Program-made: the position numbers and the translations under genes
Part shown: piece by piece, positions 22,675 to 34,122 of the stretch
Layout: the number at the start of each line of letters is the position of its first letter
How positions within the stretch are numbered: the first letter of the stretch is position 1
NCBI GenBank assembly: GCA_034770075.1
Contig: CM068383.1
Location: 44,969,222 to 45,033,221 of the forward strand
Direction: 5' to 3'
DNA from: Aralia elata
Lineage: Eukaryota > Streptophyta > Magnoliopsida > Apiales > Araliaceae
Length of the DNA: 64,000 bases
The notes under the pieces: model-generated
Databases searched by the model: none
Told to the model about the DNA's origin: nothing
Seen by the model: the letters and a program-made list of their open reading frames with translations, nothing else

Positions 22675-24057
22675 AAGGCCCGACTAGTTGCAAAAGGTTT
22701 CAAACAAAGACAAGGAGTTGACTATGATGAAATCTTCTCACCAGTAGCTATGTTCAAGTCCATTCGGATTTTGCCTGCAATTGCAGCTTATTATGACTAC
22801 GAAATCTGGCAAATGGATGTAAAAACGACCTTCCTCAATGGAGGGCTTGAGGAGAATGTATATATAATACAGCCAGAGGGTTTTGTTTCAACGGTTGGAA
22901 CAAACCAAGTCTGTAAGCTACAACGATCCATTTATGGATTGAAGCAAGCTTCTCGAAGATAGAACATTCGTTTTGATGAGATAATCAAAAGGTTTGATTT
23001 TATAAAAAATGAGGATGAACCTTGTGTGTACAAGAAGGTTAGTGGGAGCGTTGTTTCATTCCTTGTATTATATGTTGATGATATATTACTGATAGGGAAT
23101 GATGTTCCTATGTTACAGTCGATCAAAATTTGGTTATCTAAACACTTCTCCATGAAGGACTTGGGTGAGGCATCCTATATTTTGGGGATAAAGATCTATA
23201 GAGATAGATCTAAAAGGATGCTTGGCTTGACCCAAGGAAAGTACATTGACTCGATGCTAAAGAATTTTAGTATGGAAGATTCCAAGAGAGGTCTCATGTC
23301 GATGAGCTATGGAATACATCTATCCAAGAAACAGGCCCCAAAGACACCTGAGGAGAGAGACCGTATGAGTAAGATTCCTTATGCTTCAGCAATAGGATCT
23401 ATCATGTACGGTATGATATGTATTAGACCAGATGTCACTTATGCACTTAGTGTAACAAGCAGATATCAGTCGAATCCAGGAGAAGAGCACTCGAAGGCAG
23501 TGAAAAACATCCTAAAGTACTTGAGAAGAACTAAGGATGTATTTCTTGTCTACGGTTGGGCTGAATTGAAACTAGAAGGCTATACAGACTCAAGCTTTCA
23601 AACAGACCAAGGTGAAAGTAAATCCGTTTCAGGGTACGTGTTTACCTTAAACGGTGGCGTAGTGAGTTGAAAAAGTTCCAAGCAGCAAAAAGTTGTTGAT
23701 TCAGTGACAGAGGAAGAGTACATAGCTGCAAGTGAAGCTGCAAAGGAAGCTGTTTGGATGAAGAAGTTCATAACTGAACTTGGAGTGGTTCCTAGCATTA
23801 GAGGAGCTGTACCTTTATTCTGTGACAACACTGGAGCTGTTGCGCAGGCTAAGGAACCCAGGTCTCATCAGAAATCCAAACACGTGTTGCAACAATTTTA
23901 TTTAATTAGAGAGATCATTGAAAGAGGAGATGTCACCCTAGAGTGTGTGGACTCTGAAGACAATATTACAGATCCATTTACTAAAGCTTTTACACAACAG
24001 CAGTTTGATCGTCACTTAGAGAATATGGGTATTAGATACCATGGCGATTGGCTTTAG
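22675..24057 (+). pseudogene. Ty1/copia reverse transcriptase-RNase H (broken)
   Basis: One frame from RLVAKGFKQRQGVDY (22680) to the end HGDWL with TAG at 24055-24057. RT motifs: QMDVKTTFLNG (first catalytic Asp), KLQRSIYGLKQASRR and YVDDILLIGND (near 23070). RNase H begins at GYTDSSFQTD (23578) and includes the acidic residues TEEEYIA and CDNTGAV. Two in-frame stops, TAG at 22960-22962 and TGA at 23668-23670, both stand where the family has Trp. The upstream half of the polyprotein is absent here. 14 bases after the stop the copia LTR 2 starts. Confidence 0.9.
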
Positions 24058-24071
24058 TGCAAGTGGAAGAT

Positions 24072-24562
24072 TGAAAGTAGTATGCACATAAGTCAATCAC
24101 ATTTGATATGATGTATTATATAGTTTGTAATCTTATTCATTTATTAATAAAAGAATTAATTTTCTTAAAAGACATTTTACATTATCTATGTAGTGCTATT
24201 ATATTAAATGTGATAAACCCATAGTTTTGAGCAATACTTTTAGAATCATGATGGTGATCATGTTAATGAGATTTAAATTCTAGATAGCTCACAAACTAAA
24301 ATCTTTCCTAATCGTTGGATTACTGAAAAAGGGGATTAGTGAATCCGGATAGATTAGTACATACATTGCTTACTTTTAAGAAGAGGATGATTGATTTCAT
24401 AATCATTTGTGTGGAGACACTAAAGAAAGTATGTAGATGCTTATTGGAGAATAAGTACACTGAACGTGGCTCACTAAAGAATGCCTAATTGAGTTTTACT
24501 CGGCTATCAATAGGAATTTCTCTAGTGATTGTAGTACAAGTGATCCTTGGACTTGAGATCAT
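24072..24562 (+). mobile_element. Copia LTR 2, left part
   Basis: Starts TGAAAGTAGTATGCACAT after a purine-rich GCAAGTGGAAGA. The LTR is split at 24562 by the Tat-type insertion and resumes at 43851. The duplicated target ATCAT (24558-24562 and 43846-43850) marks the split. Confidence 0.9.
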
Positions 24563-24857
24563 TGTAGACACCCAAATTTTGCGTTTCCTTCTACTAACCA
24601 TGACAGGAGGGCGAAATCGTCAATTGAACCGGCTTGCGGGAGCAAAGGAGCGGGCACAAGGGCAAGCGCCCGGCACCGCCGCAATGTTTTGGGCAACCCA
24701 AGTTTAGGTGACAATAAAGCCGTCCGAGGCAGGCATTTCCGAATGAGGTGGCACGTCTCCCGGAAATTCCCGGACTGCAGAATACGAGCCTGTCAGTGAA
24801 AACCGACGTTGCGGCACGAAAATCGAGGCGTGGCACGAAAATCGAGAAAGTCAAGCC

Positions 24858-25012
24858 CGCCAGCCGCGGATAGATCTGCGGCCAAGTGGGTGCGCCAGCA
24901 CGGAAACCAGGAAATCAGCACTACCAGCTGAGTGCGATGGGAGGCGTGCCAGCTGGCCAGCCGCAGATCCATCTGCGGCCAGCCGCAGATAGATCTGCGG
25001 CTGGCTTTGGCC
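24858..25012 (+). repeat. Palindromic GCCGCAGATNNATCTGCGGC units before the TATA box
   Basis: Perfect 9-bp arms (GCCGCAGAT/ATCTGCGGC) around two bases, as in GCCGCAGATCCATCTGCGGC (24960-24979), repeated with GCCAGCC spacers at 24981-25003 and in degenerate form at 24858-24882. The same units recur at 40266-40316. The 3' LTR has only the degenerate first unit. Confidence 0.9.
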
Positions 25013-26225
25013 AGCCTATTTAAGCCCAGCTTCGGGCAGCATACAAGAGGTTGGAAGAAAATTGAAAGAAGGAGAATTCCAGCAGAAAACAGCAGCAAAG
25101 AATCGGAAATAGAGAGGAAAAACACCATAATTTTTGCAACAAAATAGGAGAGAAAGGAAGGAAAAAGTGAGGATTAATATCTCTTGAGTTGATTGTATCA
25201 CATATATTTCTCCTTCTATTCAAATACATCAAGTTCACATCCATTTGGATATCAATTGCAAGGTGAAATCTCTTTTATTATATCAATTTCTATCATATCA
25301 TTTGATTGAATTAAATGTAGATTTCACGTAAATTATTGTGGAACAATGGATTAGGAATTATTAGAGAGGGTTCCATCGGAACAAAATTCTTCCTAATAAT
25401 CCGATGATATTCATTGGGTGAGGTTTTGCTAGTTTATGACGATAAATACATTAGGTGGAATTGATCTATTTAGATTGTTAATTTTGAATCATTGTGGGGC
25501 GTTAAGCAACCCGTTGTCAGTTATGTTGTTGTATCTACTTGATGTTTGTGAGAAATTATGGTTGTGAGCCTAGGAGAGCGACCCCGTGGTCCAAATCCGA
25601 TGATGGACGTTTTGATGTATGTGATAGATTCAAGATGCTCGTTTTGTAACATGTAACCATTGGGCCTTAAAACGACGCTAAGGCGAGGATCGGGTTTAAG
25701 GCCCCGAAATAGTGAAATTTGTGATCGTAGGCGTTTGGGGTTATTTTGATGGCTTACATGCCCATGAATAGCCCCAATGCATTTTAATGCTTGATTTGAT
25801 TTATGAGGCGAAATTGATTTCAAGGCTAAAAGATTAAGATTTTCATAAAATCAATCAAAGTAGGATATTAGAATCACGAGGTTAAAATTTGAGAAATGTT
25901 AATGAATGTCGATTCCTATCTAACGAGAAAGCTAAAGAAAATCGTTTTCAAACGTCACCAAATTTGATTTTATGAAAATAAGTAATGTTTTATTAAACCG
26001 TTGTACATAGGGTTAAAGAGATCCTAGAAATTGCCCATCATTTTATGAAAGCAACGTATAGATCTCGATTCCTATTTTGACGAAGGTTTAAAACTTGTGT
26101 TTTGCCAAAACGACACCTAATTGTCACATTTCACTAGTAACTTTATCATTATCGATTTAACACCTTTCTGTTTAAAATAATAATAAGAAGAAAATTAAAT
26201 TTAAAATTTTCGGGGTCTTACACTT

Positions 26226-26519
26226 CTTCTTAATGAACAAAACTAGTGCTCCCCACGGAGACACACTTGGTTGAATATAACTTTTATCTAGCAACTCTTG
26301 AAATTGTATTATCAATTCCTTCATCACTATGGGCATCATGCGATACGGAGCTTTCAAAATCGATGTTGTCACTGGCACTGATTCTATCGCAAACTCGATC
26401 TCTCTATCTGGCGGAAGACCGGGAAATTTATCTGGAAATATGTTTGGAACCCGACGTCTAGCTTTTATTAATTTATTCTCTTGTTGATTAGGGTTGATCA
26501 TATATGAATTTTTCGTCAT
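26226..26519 (-). pseudogene. Tekay chromovirus RT N-terminal fragment
   Basis: The minus strand encodes FPDKFPGLPPDREIEFAIE, LDKSYIQPSVSPWGA and LFIKKK, the protease-RT linker and RT start of Tekay chromoviruses. It is cut exactly after the KKK codons by an LTR start (TGTAAGACCCC), which suggests that an LTR inserted into this RT before the fragment was moved here. Confidence 0.85.
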
Positions 26520-26754
26520 ATTTTATGCTTCATAAATGATTATCTAGCTAGCAACCATATTTGGTAACCTATATGAAATTGGAAGATGGAGTATGGGTTT
26601 AGACCTAAATATGATGACATGCGAGAGTTTGTCCTATTTAGGATAATTAACGAGATTTGCATATAGGATAGGAATATACCTATATGGTGGCATGTGTCAA
26701 GTTGATTGTCAATATTTATGTATAGATTCTACAGGGATGTTTGCCTAAAGCTAT

Positions 26755-27192
26755 ACTAGCAATTACGTGCAAGTATACACGGTCAATCAAGTAATAAAGT
26801 GATAAAGAGAGTGTCGATCCCACGAGGAATAGTAATAACTAATTAATCCAACTACTAATTCATAATCAATTAGATTTTATTTAAACAGTTGAGATTAAAA
26901 GATTAACTAAATTACGAAGATATTAACAGATTAAAAGACTGAGATTACAATTTCACCAAATGGTTCACTCAAATCTCTTCATTCTCTTATCAATTAATTA
27001 GTCATAACAAATTGTTAACCGAGAATTATTGATTAGCTATATAACTCTTTTCCAAGTAATTATATAACATATTTATTCACATTATTTCACTATATTCCTA
27101 TGCGAAGCAATGAAGAATAAATTCATTAGGAACAGATTCTCAAATTGGCTACATACGGTATTTAGGTATATTCCTATCCTAAACACTAACAA
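26755..27192 (-). mobile_element. Athila-type LTR end, fragment
   Basis: Shares GCAAGTATACACGGTCAA, GAGTGTCGATCCCACGAGG and the following roughly 300 bases with the start of the solo LTR at 14902. Read on the minus strand this is the U5 end of an Athila LTR. It is truncated at both sides. Confidence 0.75.
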
Positions 27193-27756
27193 GCTAGTGT
27201 TGACAAATAAAAATCAAATCTCTCTTACAACGAACCAAGCTTTCTCGTATAAATTAAAAGACATTCCGAAGCGTTCTCAAATTAAAACACGGTTTTCCCT
27301 AAAAATCCAAATGATTCTTTCATACAAGCCCACCACGACATTCACATAGGCACACACACACACACCCACACCCACACGCACATTCATGAGTTAAAGGATA
27401 GGAAAGCATCAAGATTCCGGTAACCGTGTTTCACGGAAGTCGAGGGGTGCCTAACACCTTCCCCTCACTTAAGCAAGCCCCCGAACTCTATGAATCTCGA
27501 TTCGCAGACCAATTAATTCGGAGTCACACATGAGCCAGCGATTTATAAAAAACGAAAACTCGGATGAGTTGGTACATCCATTTCAAACATACCAACTGGC
27601 GACTCTGGTTAATTGGCTCATCATAAAAAGCGATCTTTCAAAACCCCGTCGACCTCAATGCCGACCTTTTCCAAAAATCATCTAAACCAAAAGGCTAAAA
27701 ATCGGAAAAGGACAAACAGTCGCAAGACTAGAAAGCGAGAAAACCCGGCGTCGACA

Positions 27757-28559
27757 GCTGGCGACTCTGCTGGGGAACATTAGAGGGCTTAAGCCGCGTT
27801 AAGTCTTGATGCTATCCTATCCTTTAAAATCATAAATGTGTATGTACGTGCGATATTTTGACTTGTTTTACTTATTGTTGTGTGTGAATGTGTGCCTTTT
27901 GTCCAATGAATGAATGATTGCATGGGTTTGCTTTACTTCAAAGTAATCATTTGCATACGGTGAGGACGATGAATGTGAATGTATGTTGAGAGAGTACCTC
28001 CTCCTGAGGCGAACCCGTCGGTTGCTTATTACTGGACTCGATGGGGCTGCTCCCCGGAGATGGCTCAGGAAACGCACCACTCAAATCCGCTCCAATCGAA
28101 AGGGCTCAAACGAGTAGATTGCGAAGATTTGGGAACCTTCATGCCGAAAAGCCCGCGAGAGTAATCCTAGGGTAGGTCAGCCTCAGATTAACCCAACGCA
28201 GGAAAAGTCTCTTCATGCCTTTTTACGTTTATATGTCTAAATGTCATGATCTCATTCAATATTCATACATCCCTTTTCTGTGTCGAAAGAGATTACTAAC
28301 CGCTGTGAATTGCAGGGAATTGTTGGGGGAGCATAATAAAGCACGTTTAGCATTGGTTATGGCACTAAAGGACTACTAACTTTCTCTTTTGCAGGGAAAG
28401 ATTAAAAAACCCAAAAAAAAAACAACACCAAAAAATTTACAGTTTTAGCATGCATCCATGTTTTCATTTCCCCGGGACTAAACTTCGAACCGTTGTCTCT
28501 GTAGGATTGCTCCTCAAACCCGTTCGCAGTCTAAGAAAGCCCAAAATTCGACATCTGAA
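27757..28559 (+). other. Tat-type primer site and untranslated leader
   Basis: TGGCGACTCTGCTGGGGA at 27759-27776, two bases after the LTR, is the kind of primer site used by Tat/Ogre elements (tRNA-Arg by family knowledge; not checked here). The following 780 bases have no convincing ORF. A homopolymer-rich AAAACCCAAAAAAAAAACAAC stretch near 28404-28425 precedes the gag ATG at 28560. Confidence 0.75.
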
Positions 28560-31500
28560 ATGGCTGATATTCCTAACCATAGTTCCATATCTCGGGAGGA
28601 GTTTGATGATTTTAAAAGACAGATGATGGAAATGGCCACAATGCTAAAGGAACAGTTCTTAATCAGACAGGATCCGGCAAACCAGGGATCGCATAATATT
28701 CCACCACCAGGGGATGATCAGAATCCTCCTAAAAATGGTACAAACTTGCTTAAAGAGGACCAACCCCGACTCAAGGACGAGCCAGTCATCCCAAAGCCCG
28801 TTCCCATACCTAGCAGGACAGTGATTTCTATCCCAGAAGAAGGGGACAATGATGACCTTCGGAGAAAAATGAAACACATGGAGGAAACCATCCAATCTCT
28901 AAGGGGCATAGGCTCCCTGGGCAGGGTTAATTATTCGGATCTATGTGTTTTCCCCGGAGCCAGATATCCAGAAAAGTTCAAAGTTCCCGAATTTGAAAAA
29001 TACAATGGAAAGGGAGACCCCTATACACACTTGAAAATATACATTGGAGAACTCGGGTCTTATGCCGAAGACGAGGGGTTAAGAATGCAACTATTCCAGA
29101 AAAGCTTAACAGGGGAGGCAAGAATCTGGTATGCCCGCCTCGACAACGCCCGAATCCACAACTGGGAGGAATTGGCCCATACCTTCTTAACCCAATACAG
29201 CTTTCAGGCCCAGATGGCTCTTGACAGGTACCAAATGACAAAGGTTAAAAAACAGCCTAGGGAATCCTTCAGGGAATATGCGCAACGATGGAGGGGCATG
29301 GCCGCACAGGTAACCCCCCCGATGAGCGAATCAGAGATGGTAATGACCTTTGTAGACATTCAGGAGGCACCGTATTATGAGCGGGTCATCTCGGGGATTG
29401 GAAGACCCTTTGCTGAAATGATTAAACATGGAGAGATGGTTGACATGGGGTTGAAATCGGGTAAAATCCGGGATCTTACTGCTTTAGAAACTGCTGCCGA
29501 GCAAATACAGAATGGAAACTACGGTAGCACTTCCCGGAGGGTCCAAAAGAAAAAGGAGGAGGATGTCTCCCTCATCCTACAGGGGTCATCCAGAAAAGCA
29601 GAAGGTCATCCTCCGGTGCAGGTGCAGAGGGGAGGGCCATCCCGACAGCCAAACTTCACAGATCAAAGGGCAGAGGGGCGAAGAAGATATGAGGCCTCGC
29701 AGAATCGAGTATTCACCCCGCTCGGGGAGCCGCTTGAACGGGTATTAGCGGTATTAGTAGCCCAAAAGAAAATAGTTGGTCTGGCACCACCAAGTGACCC
29801 AAAGGGTAGAAGGTTTGACCCGAGCAAGCGATGTGCATACCATTCCAGTTCCCCTGACCATGATACACAAGATTGCTGGACGTTGAAGCATCGAATCCAA
29901 AATATGATAGACAGTGGGGAAATTGTGGTGGAACAACCGGACTCCCCGAATGTTAAAGCAAATCCCCTGCCAAGACATGATAGAGGGGGAGTTAATGCGA
30001 CGGAGGCAAGTGAGGCTGGGGGGCCGCCAAGGTTGAACTATGTGCAGAAAATTGAGGAATTGATCAACGTGATACATGATCATGGGAGTGCACGGGGAGC
30101 GCCCATCAGGTTGATAGGGATAAGTACAAATGGCATGGAAAGACCTGTCAAGTTGACAGCCCCGAGGCCCATCATCCTTGCAGCAAGGCCGCAACTCCCT
30201 ATCAGTAGTCTGAAGACTGTACCCTGGAATTATGGGGGAATACCAGAGGAAGCGGCCAGTTGTGCTTCCGTGACGACCAAGGGGAACCCCTTATATCTTC
30301 CCGGGCGAGTCCTTGAGAGCCAAAAGAGAAAAAATGAAGAGGTTTCCGAGGAAAGGGCCATAGAGTTTTTGAAAAGGATGGATCACCCAGAAATGAGGGG
30401 GATCCAGATTTTAAATGAGGAATCAACCCTAACATCAGTCATGGACTTGGTGTTGTCATCCAGTGAGCATTGCAAAACCCTGATGAGGGTTCTGGAGGAG
30501 GCATTTGTGCCCAAAGAAATTAGTGAGGAGGGTTTCGGCCAGCTGGTAGGCCACTTATTGGAAACCGATGCAATATCCTTTACGGATGAGGACATTCCCA
30601 AAGAGGGAAGGGGGCACCGAAAACCGCTACACATCGCGGTAATCTCCTCAGGATATGTCATGAATGGGGTGCTGATCGACGGGGGATCGGCATTGAATAT
30701 ATGTCCTCTCAGCACGCTGAAGAAAATGAACATCAGTCCCAAGCGCCTACGGGCCAGTCATGTGGTGGTTCGGGCTTTTGACGGATCCCGGAGGGATACC
30801 ATCGGATAGATAGAATTGCCAGTGGAAATAGGGCCCTGTACTTTTGATATATCCTTCCAAGTCCTAGATATTACGGCAAGCTACAACCTGCTGTTAGGGA
30901 GGCCGTGGATACCCATGGCCGGGGCAGTTCCTTCCACGCTCCACCAACGAATCAAGTTGATCATCGATGGGAATCTGGTAACAATCTCGACCGAATGTGA
31001 TGACCCTTCTCCTCACAGGAGTGGCCTACCAGTAATCAATGTGGATGAGTCAGCGGCGCCTGCCAGCTTTCAAGCACTAGAGATTAGCACTCCCCATTAT
31101 AGATGCCTGGGAGCTCCAACTGTGAAACCAAGGGTCTCTCCGGAACTCACCTTTGTGGCAAGGGAAATGATTAAAATGAACTTCCAGCCTGGACAGGGAC
31201 TAGGGAAAAGCAGTCAGGGAATCACCGAGCCGATCCACCTACCACAGCAGGTAGGCAAAGCAGGATTGGGATACCATGTGGGCGCAGTACGGGGGCACCA
31301 TCAGGGTGCGACTCCGATTCGACTAGTTGGCGGTCCAGTGACCAAAGCCGACGATGAGCAGGGGATCAGCGGACCTGTGATTGGGGCAGGGAATGAAGAG
31401 TTAACCCCCACACGTAATGAGTCGGCCCGGAGGGAAAGTTTCCTGCAGGAGGTCGCAAAAGAGTTTGAAACCAAATGCTATATCCCCGGACAATCAACAA

Positions 31501-31729
31501 GCAGTAAGGAGGGGACGAATGTTATCACACCACCGGGAGCCCAACAAGTTGTGCCTGTCATCGATTGGGCAGGGCTGATTATTCCTGGAGAAGATATGGA
31601 GAAGGACTCAGGCGACGTATCCGTAATCATCGGGGAGGTGTCCGATGTGAGGCCCTCTTTTATCCAGCGCATTTCATCTGACCTGACCGTCGATAATTGG
31701 ACCCAGAAACCAGTGATATCCAAACAAGG
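28560..31729 (+). pseudogene. Tat-type gag-protease with G-patch, one stop
   Basis: Starts ATG GCT at 28560. The N part is Pro-rich with a heptad-like segment. The gag core (RIWYARLDN, WEELAHTFLTQYSF, QPRESFREYAQRWR) lies at 29120-29300. A Tat-style zinc finger CAYHSSSPDHDTQDC is near 29833-29877. The protease active site LIDGGSALNICP is near 30672-30707. TAG at 30807-30809 is the only interruption; the same frame goes on through the protease C-lobe (YNLLLGRPWI) and a G-patch (FQPGQGLGKSSQGI ... GKAGLGY, about 31182-31272). The frame stays open to TAA at 31731-31733, but a donor site at 31730 lets it splice to the RT frame first. Without the TAG it would be one frame of about 1,057 codons. 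Confidence 0.88.
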
Positions 31730-31896
31730 GTAAAGCTCGACGTCAGGGTGGTTAACCCTAGAGGATGGGGGAATAAAGAAGTTTTATTTTGTTGTTGTTT
31801 TATTTCTGCATAATTGTGTCGTTTCTTCGTGTTATTTGAAATTGCGATCGTCGTGAAAAATGATTTATATATGACAAGTATTTTGTTTCATGTCAG
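31730..31896 (+). other. Predicted intron joining gag-protease to polymerase
   Basis: Donor AAGG|GTAAAG at 31730, acceptor TTTCATGTCAG|GTGTAC ending at 31896, T-rich before the acceptor, 167 nt. The reading frame before is codon phase 0 and the RT frame after is phase 2; removing 167 nt joins them in frame (Gly-Cys-Thr-His-Leu). Unspliced RNA stops at 31731. Ogre/Tat elements are known to have an intron between protease and RT, which fits. Confidence 0.75.
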
Positions 31897-33645
31897 GTGT
31901 ACCCATTTGAGTAATCCTTGCCTAACAAATGGTCTTTCAAATTTGAATGATGATTATGATTTTGACATTGAGCTGGATTTCGATTTAATGGGCATTGAAC
32001 AAGACGAGACAGATTACGACGACGCACCTGACGAGATCAAAGGATGGGTCGAGGATAAACCCAAACCCAACTTGGACCAAACCATCACCGTTGATATTGG
32101 AACCCCTGACAAGCCAAAGGAACTCAAGATAGGGACGGACCTCACCCCCAGCCAGAAAGCCGAAATGACTGAGCTGCTAAAACAATATGAGGATGTCTTT
32201 GCCTGGTCTCATGAGGATATGATCGGATTGTCCACCGACATTGTGGTACACCGATTACCCATCAAGGAGGGTTTCAAGCCTGTCAAACAAAAATTAAGGA
32301 AATTGAAACCGGAATGGAGCTTAAAAGTGAAGGAAGAGATCATCAAGCAGTTCAGGGCGGGAATCATTATGGTATCCACTTATCCTGAATGGTTATCCAA
32401 TGTGGTCCCGGTAGCTAAGCCTGGAGGAAAGGTGAGGGTATGTGTAGACTACAGAGATCTAAACAAGGCCAGTCTCAAGGATAACTTCCCGGTGCCTTTC
32501 ATACACATCCTGGTAGATAACACAGCCCAGTACGAAATGTATTCTTTTGTGGATTGCTTTGCGGGATATCATCAGATAATGGTGGCGGAAGAAGACCGGG
32601 AAAAGACCGCATTCATCACCCCTTGGGGCACTTTCTGCTATAGACGACTGGCTTTCGGTCTCACAAATGCAGGGGCTACTTATCAGAGAGCCATGATGGC
32701 CTTGTTCCACGATATGATGCACAAGGAGATAGAGGTCTACGTGGATGACATTATTGTGAAATCAAAGGTAGAATCCGATCATATAACTCATCTTAAAAGG
32801 CTATTTGATCGACTCAGAAAGTATAATTTGAAACTCAATCCAGCCAAGTGTGCTTTCGGAGTGCAGTCAGGCAAGCTCTTGGGATTCCTGGTTAGTGATC
32901 GGGGCATTGAGTTGGATCCAGCAAAGATTAAGGCCATTGTGGATATGCCGGCACCCCCACACAGAGAAGGAGATAAGAGGATTCCTGGGGAGAATAAACT
33001 TCATCAGCCGTTTTATATCCCACTTGACGACTACATGTGAGCCGATTTTTAAACTGTTAAGAAAAGGGGTGTCCCAAGAATGGAATGAGCAATGTCAGAG
33101 GGCGTTTCAGACCATTAAGAAACAATTGACGGAGGCACCAGTGCTGGTACCCCCAAAGGATGGGATCCCTCTGTTTATGTATATATCGGTAAATGCCATC
33201 GCAATGGGATGTATGTTGGGACAGAAAAATGAGGCGGGTAAAGAGCAGGCCATCTATTACCTCAGCAAAAGATTTAGCCAATGTGAGCAGAATTACACTC
33301 CCATTGAGAAGACCTGTTGTGCTCTGGCCTGGGCTGCAGGGAGATTACAGCACTACCTCCATGGGCATACAACGTACCTGATATCAAGAATGGATCCCCT
33401 GAAATATATTTTCGAAAGGCCCATGCTGAATTGTCGACTATCAAGATGGCAGATAATTTTACAACAGTTTAACATGGTGTACGTGACCCAGAAGGCCATG
33501 AAAGGGCAGGGAATTGCAGATCAGTTGGCAGAAGCCCCGGCAGGAGGGATGGAGCCGTTAGAAACTCCTCTCCCGGGCGAGGATATATTTTGGGTATCGC
33601 GCGAAAAATGCGATGACGAGGGACAATTCTGGAAGCTGTATTTTT
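31897..33645 (+). pseudogene. Tat-type reverse transcriptase and first RNase H (frameshifted)
   Basis: Frame 31898-33040 has an acidic linker, KQKLRKLKPEWSLKVKEEI, the RT core VCVDYRDLNKASLKDNFPVP, DCFAGYHQIMVAEEDREKTAF and catalytic YVDD (32738-32749), then LGFLVSDRGIELDP. A C run at 32954-32958 shifts the frame by one base; homology goes on in the frame of 32850-33647: IRGFLGRINFISRF, RAFQTIKKQLTEAPVL, then RNase H (QAIYYLSKRFSQCEQNYTP). A second one-base shift in a T run at 33641-33645 marks the entry to the next RNase H. The catalytic residues are present, but the two shifts make the copy unable to express pol as one protein. Confidence 0.9.
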
Positions 33646-34122
33646 GATGGTGCCATGAATGCCGAGGGGGCAGGAGCCGGAGCGGTCCTAGTCTCTATCA
33701 CCGGAGAACAATACCCCGTGGCCACTAAACTTCGTTTCAGCAATTCGAACAACACCGCTGAATACGAGGGGTGTATCTTGGGACTCCGATTGGCCCATGA
33801 CATGGGAGTAAAAAGACTAGCGGTGTTCGGGGATTCAGAATTGGTAATCAGACAAGCAATCGGGGTATACAACACTAAGGAGCTTCGGTTACTTCCATAC
33901 CATCGTTGTGTCACCCAGCTTATGCAAGAGTTCGAAGATATCGCCTTCCGCCATATTCCTCGGGGACGAAATGATTTTGCCGATGCATTGGCGACTTTGG
34001 CTTCCTTAATCCACGTGATCAAGAGTAGGGACAGTCCACAGATTGAGATCACCGTACAGAATGCCCCGGCATATGAGGAAAATGTGGCAGTGTTATCAAA
34101 CGAGGTGGTGTTGACGAGGTAG
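33646..34122 (+). pseudogene. Second (archaeal/plant-type) RNase H of Tat element
   Basis: FDGAMNAEGAGAGAVLVSI (33646 onward) with the first Asp; NSNNTAEYEGCILGLRLA with the Glu; FGDSELVIRQ with the second Asp; FRHIPRGRNDFADALATLAS with the last Asp. These are all four acidic active-site positions of RNase HI. A second RNase H of this type is known as a Tat-clade feature. The upstream junction has a T-run frameshift and the frame ends at TAG 34120-34122, after which the integrase continues in register. Confidence 0.88.

Larger units (their letters stand above)
26122..27194. mobile_element. Composite filler insertion in the Tat 5' LTR
   Basis: The 3' LTR has only ten bases (near 43276-43285) at this place. 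The block is a mosaic: a minus-strand LTR start (26222 down to 26122, starting TGTAAGACCCCGAAAATTT), fused to a minus-strand Tekay RT fragment (26226-26519), then unassigned sequence (26520-26754), then the end of an Athila-type LTR (26755-27192). I see no flanking duplication. It entered after, or during, insertion of the Tat element. Confidence 0.8.
24563..27756 (+). mobile_element. Tat-type 5' LTR (with 1.07-kb internal insertion)
   Basis: TGTAGACACCCAAATTTTGC to CCCGGCGTCGACA. Matches the 3' LTR apart from about six substitutions, an extra palindromic block of 53 bases near 24958-25010, a CA-repeat length change near 27352, and a foreign block at 26122-27194. TATTTAAG at 25017-25024 is the probable TATA box, with transcripts starting shortly after. 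Confidence 0.9.

Noticed and set aside
24594..25244. Minus-strand frames in the Tat 5' LTR (and the same at 41802-42398)
   Set aside because: They are identical in both LTRs, have no domain, and span the promoter and primer-proximal LTR region. Shadows of non-coding LTR sequence.
28659..30742. Minus-strand frames opposite Tat gag
   Set aside because: They lie opposite a frame with clear gag and protease domains and show no domain or splice logic of their own.
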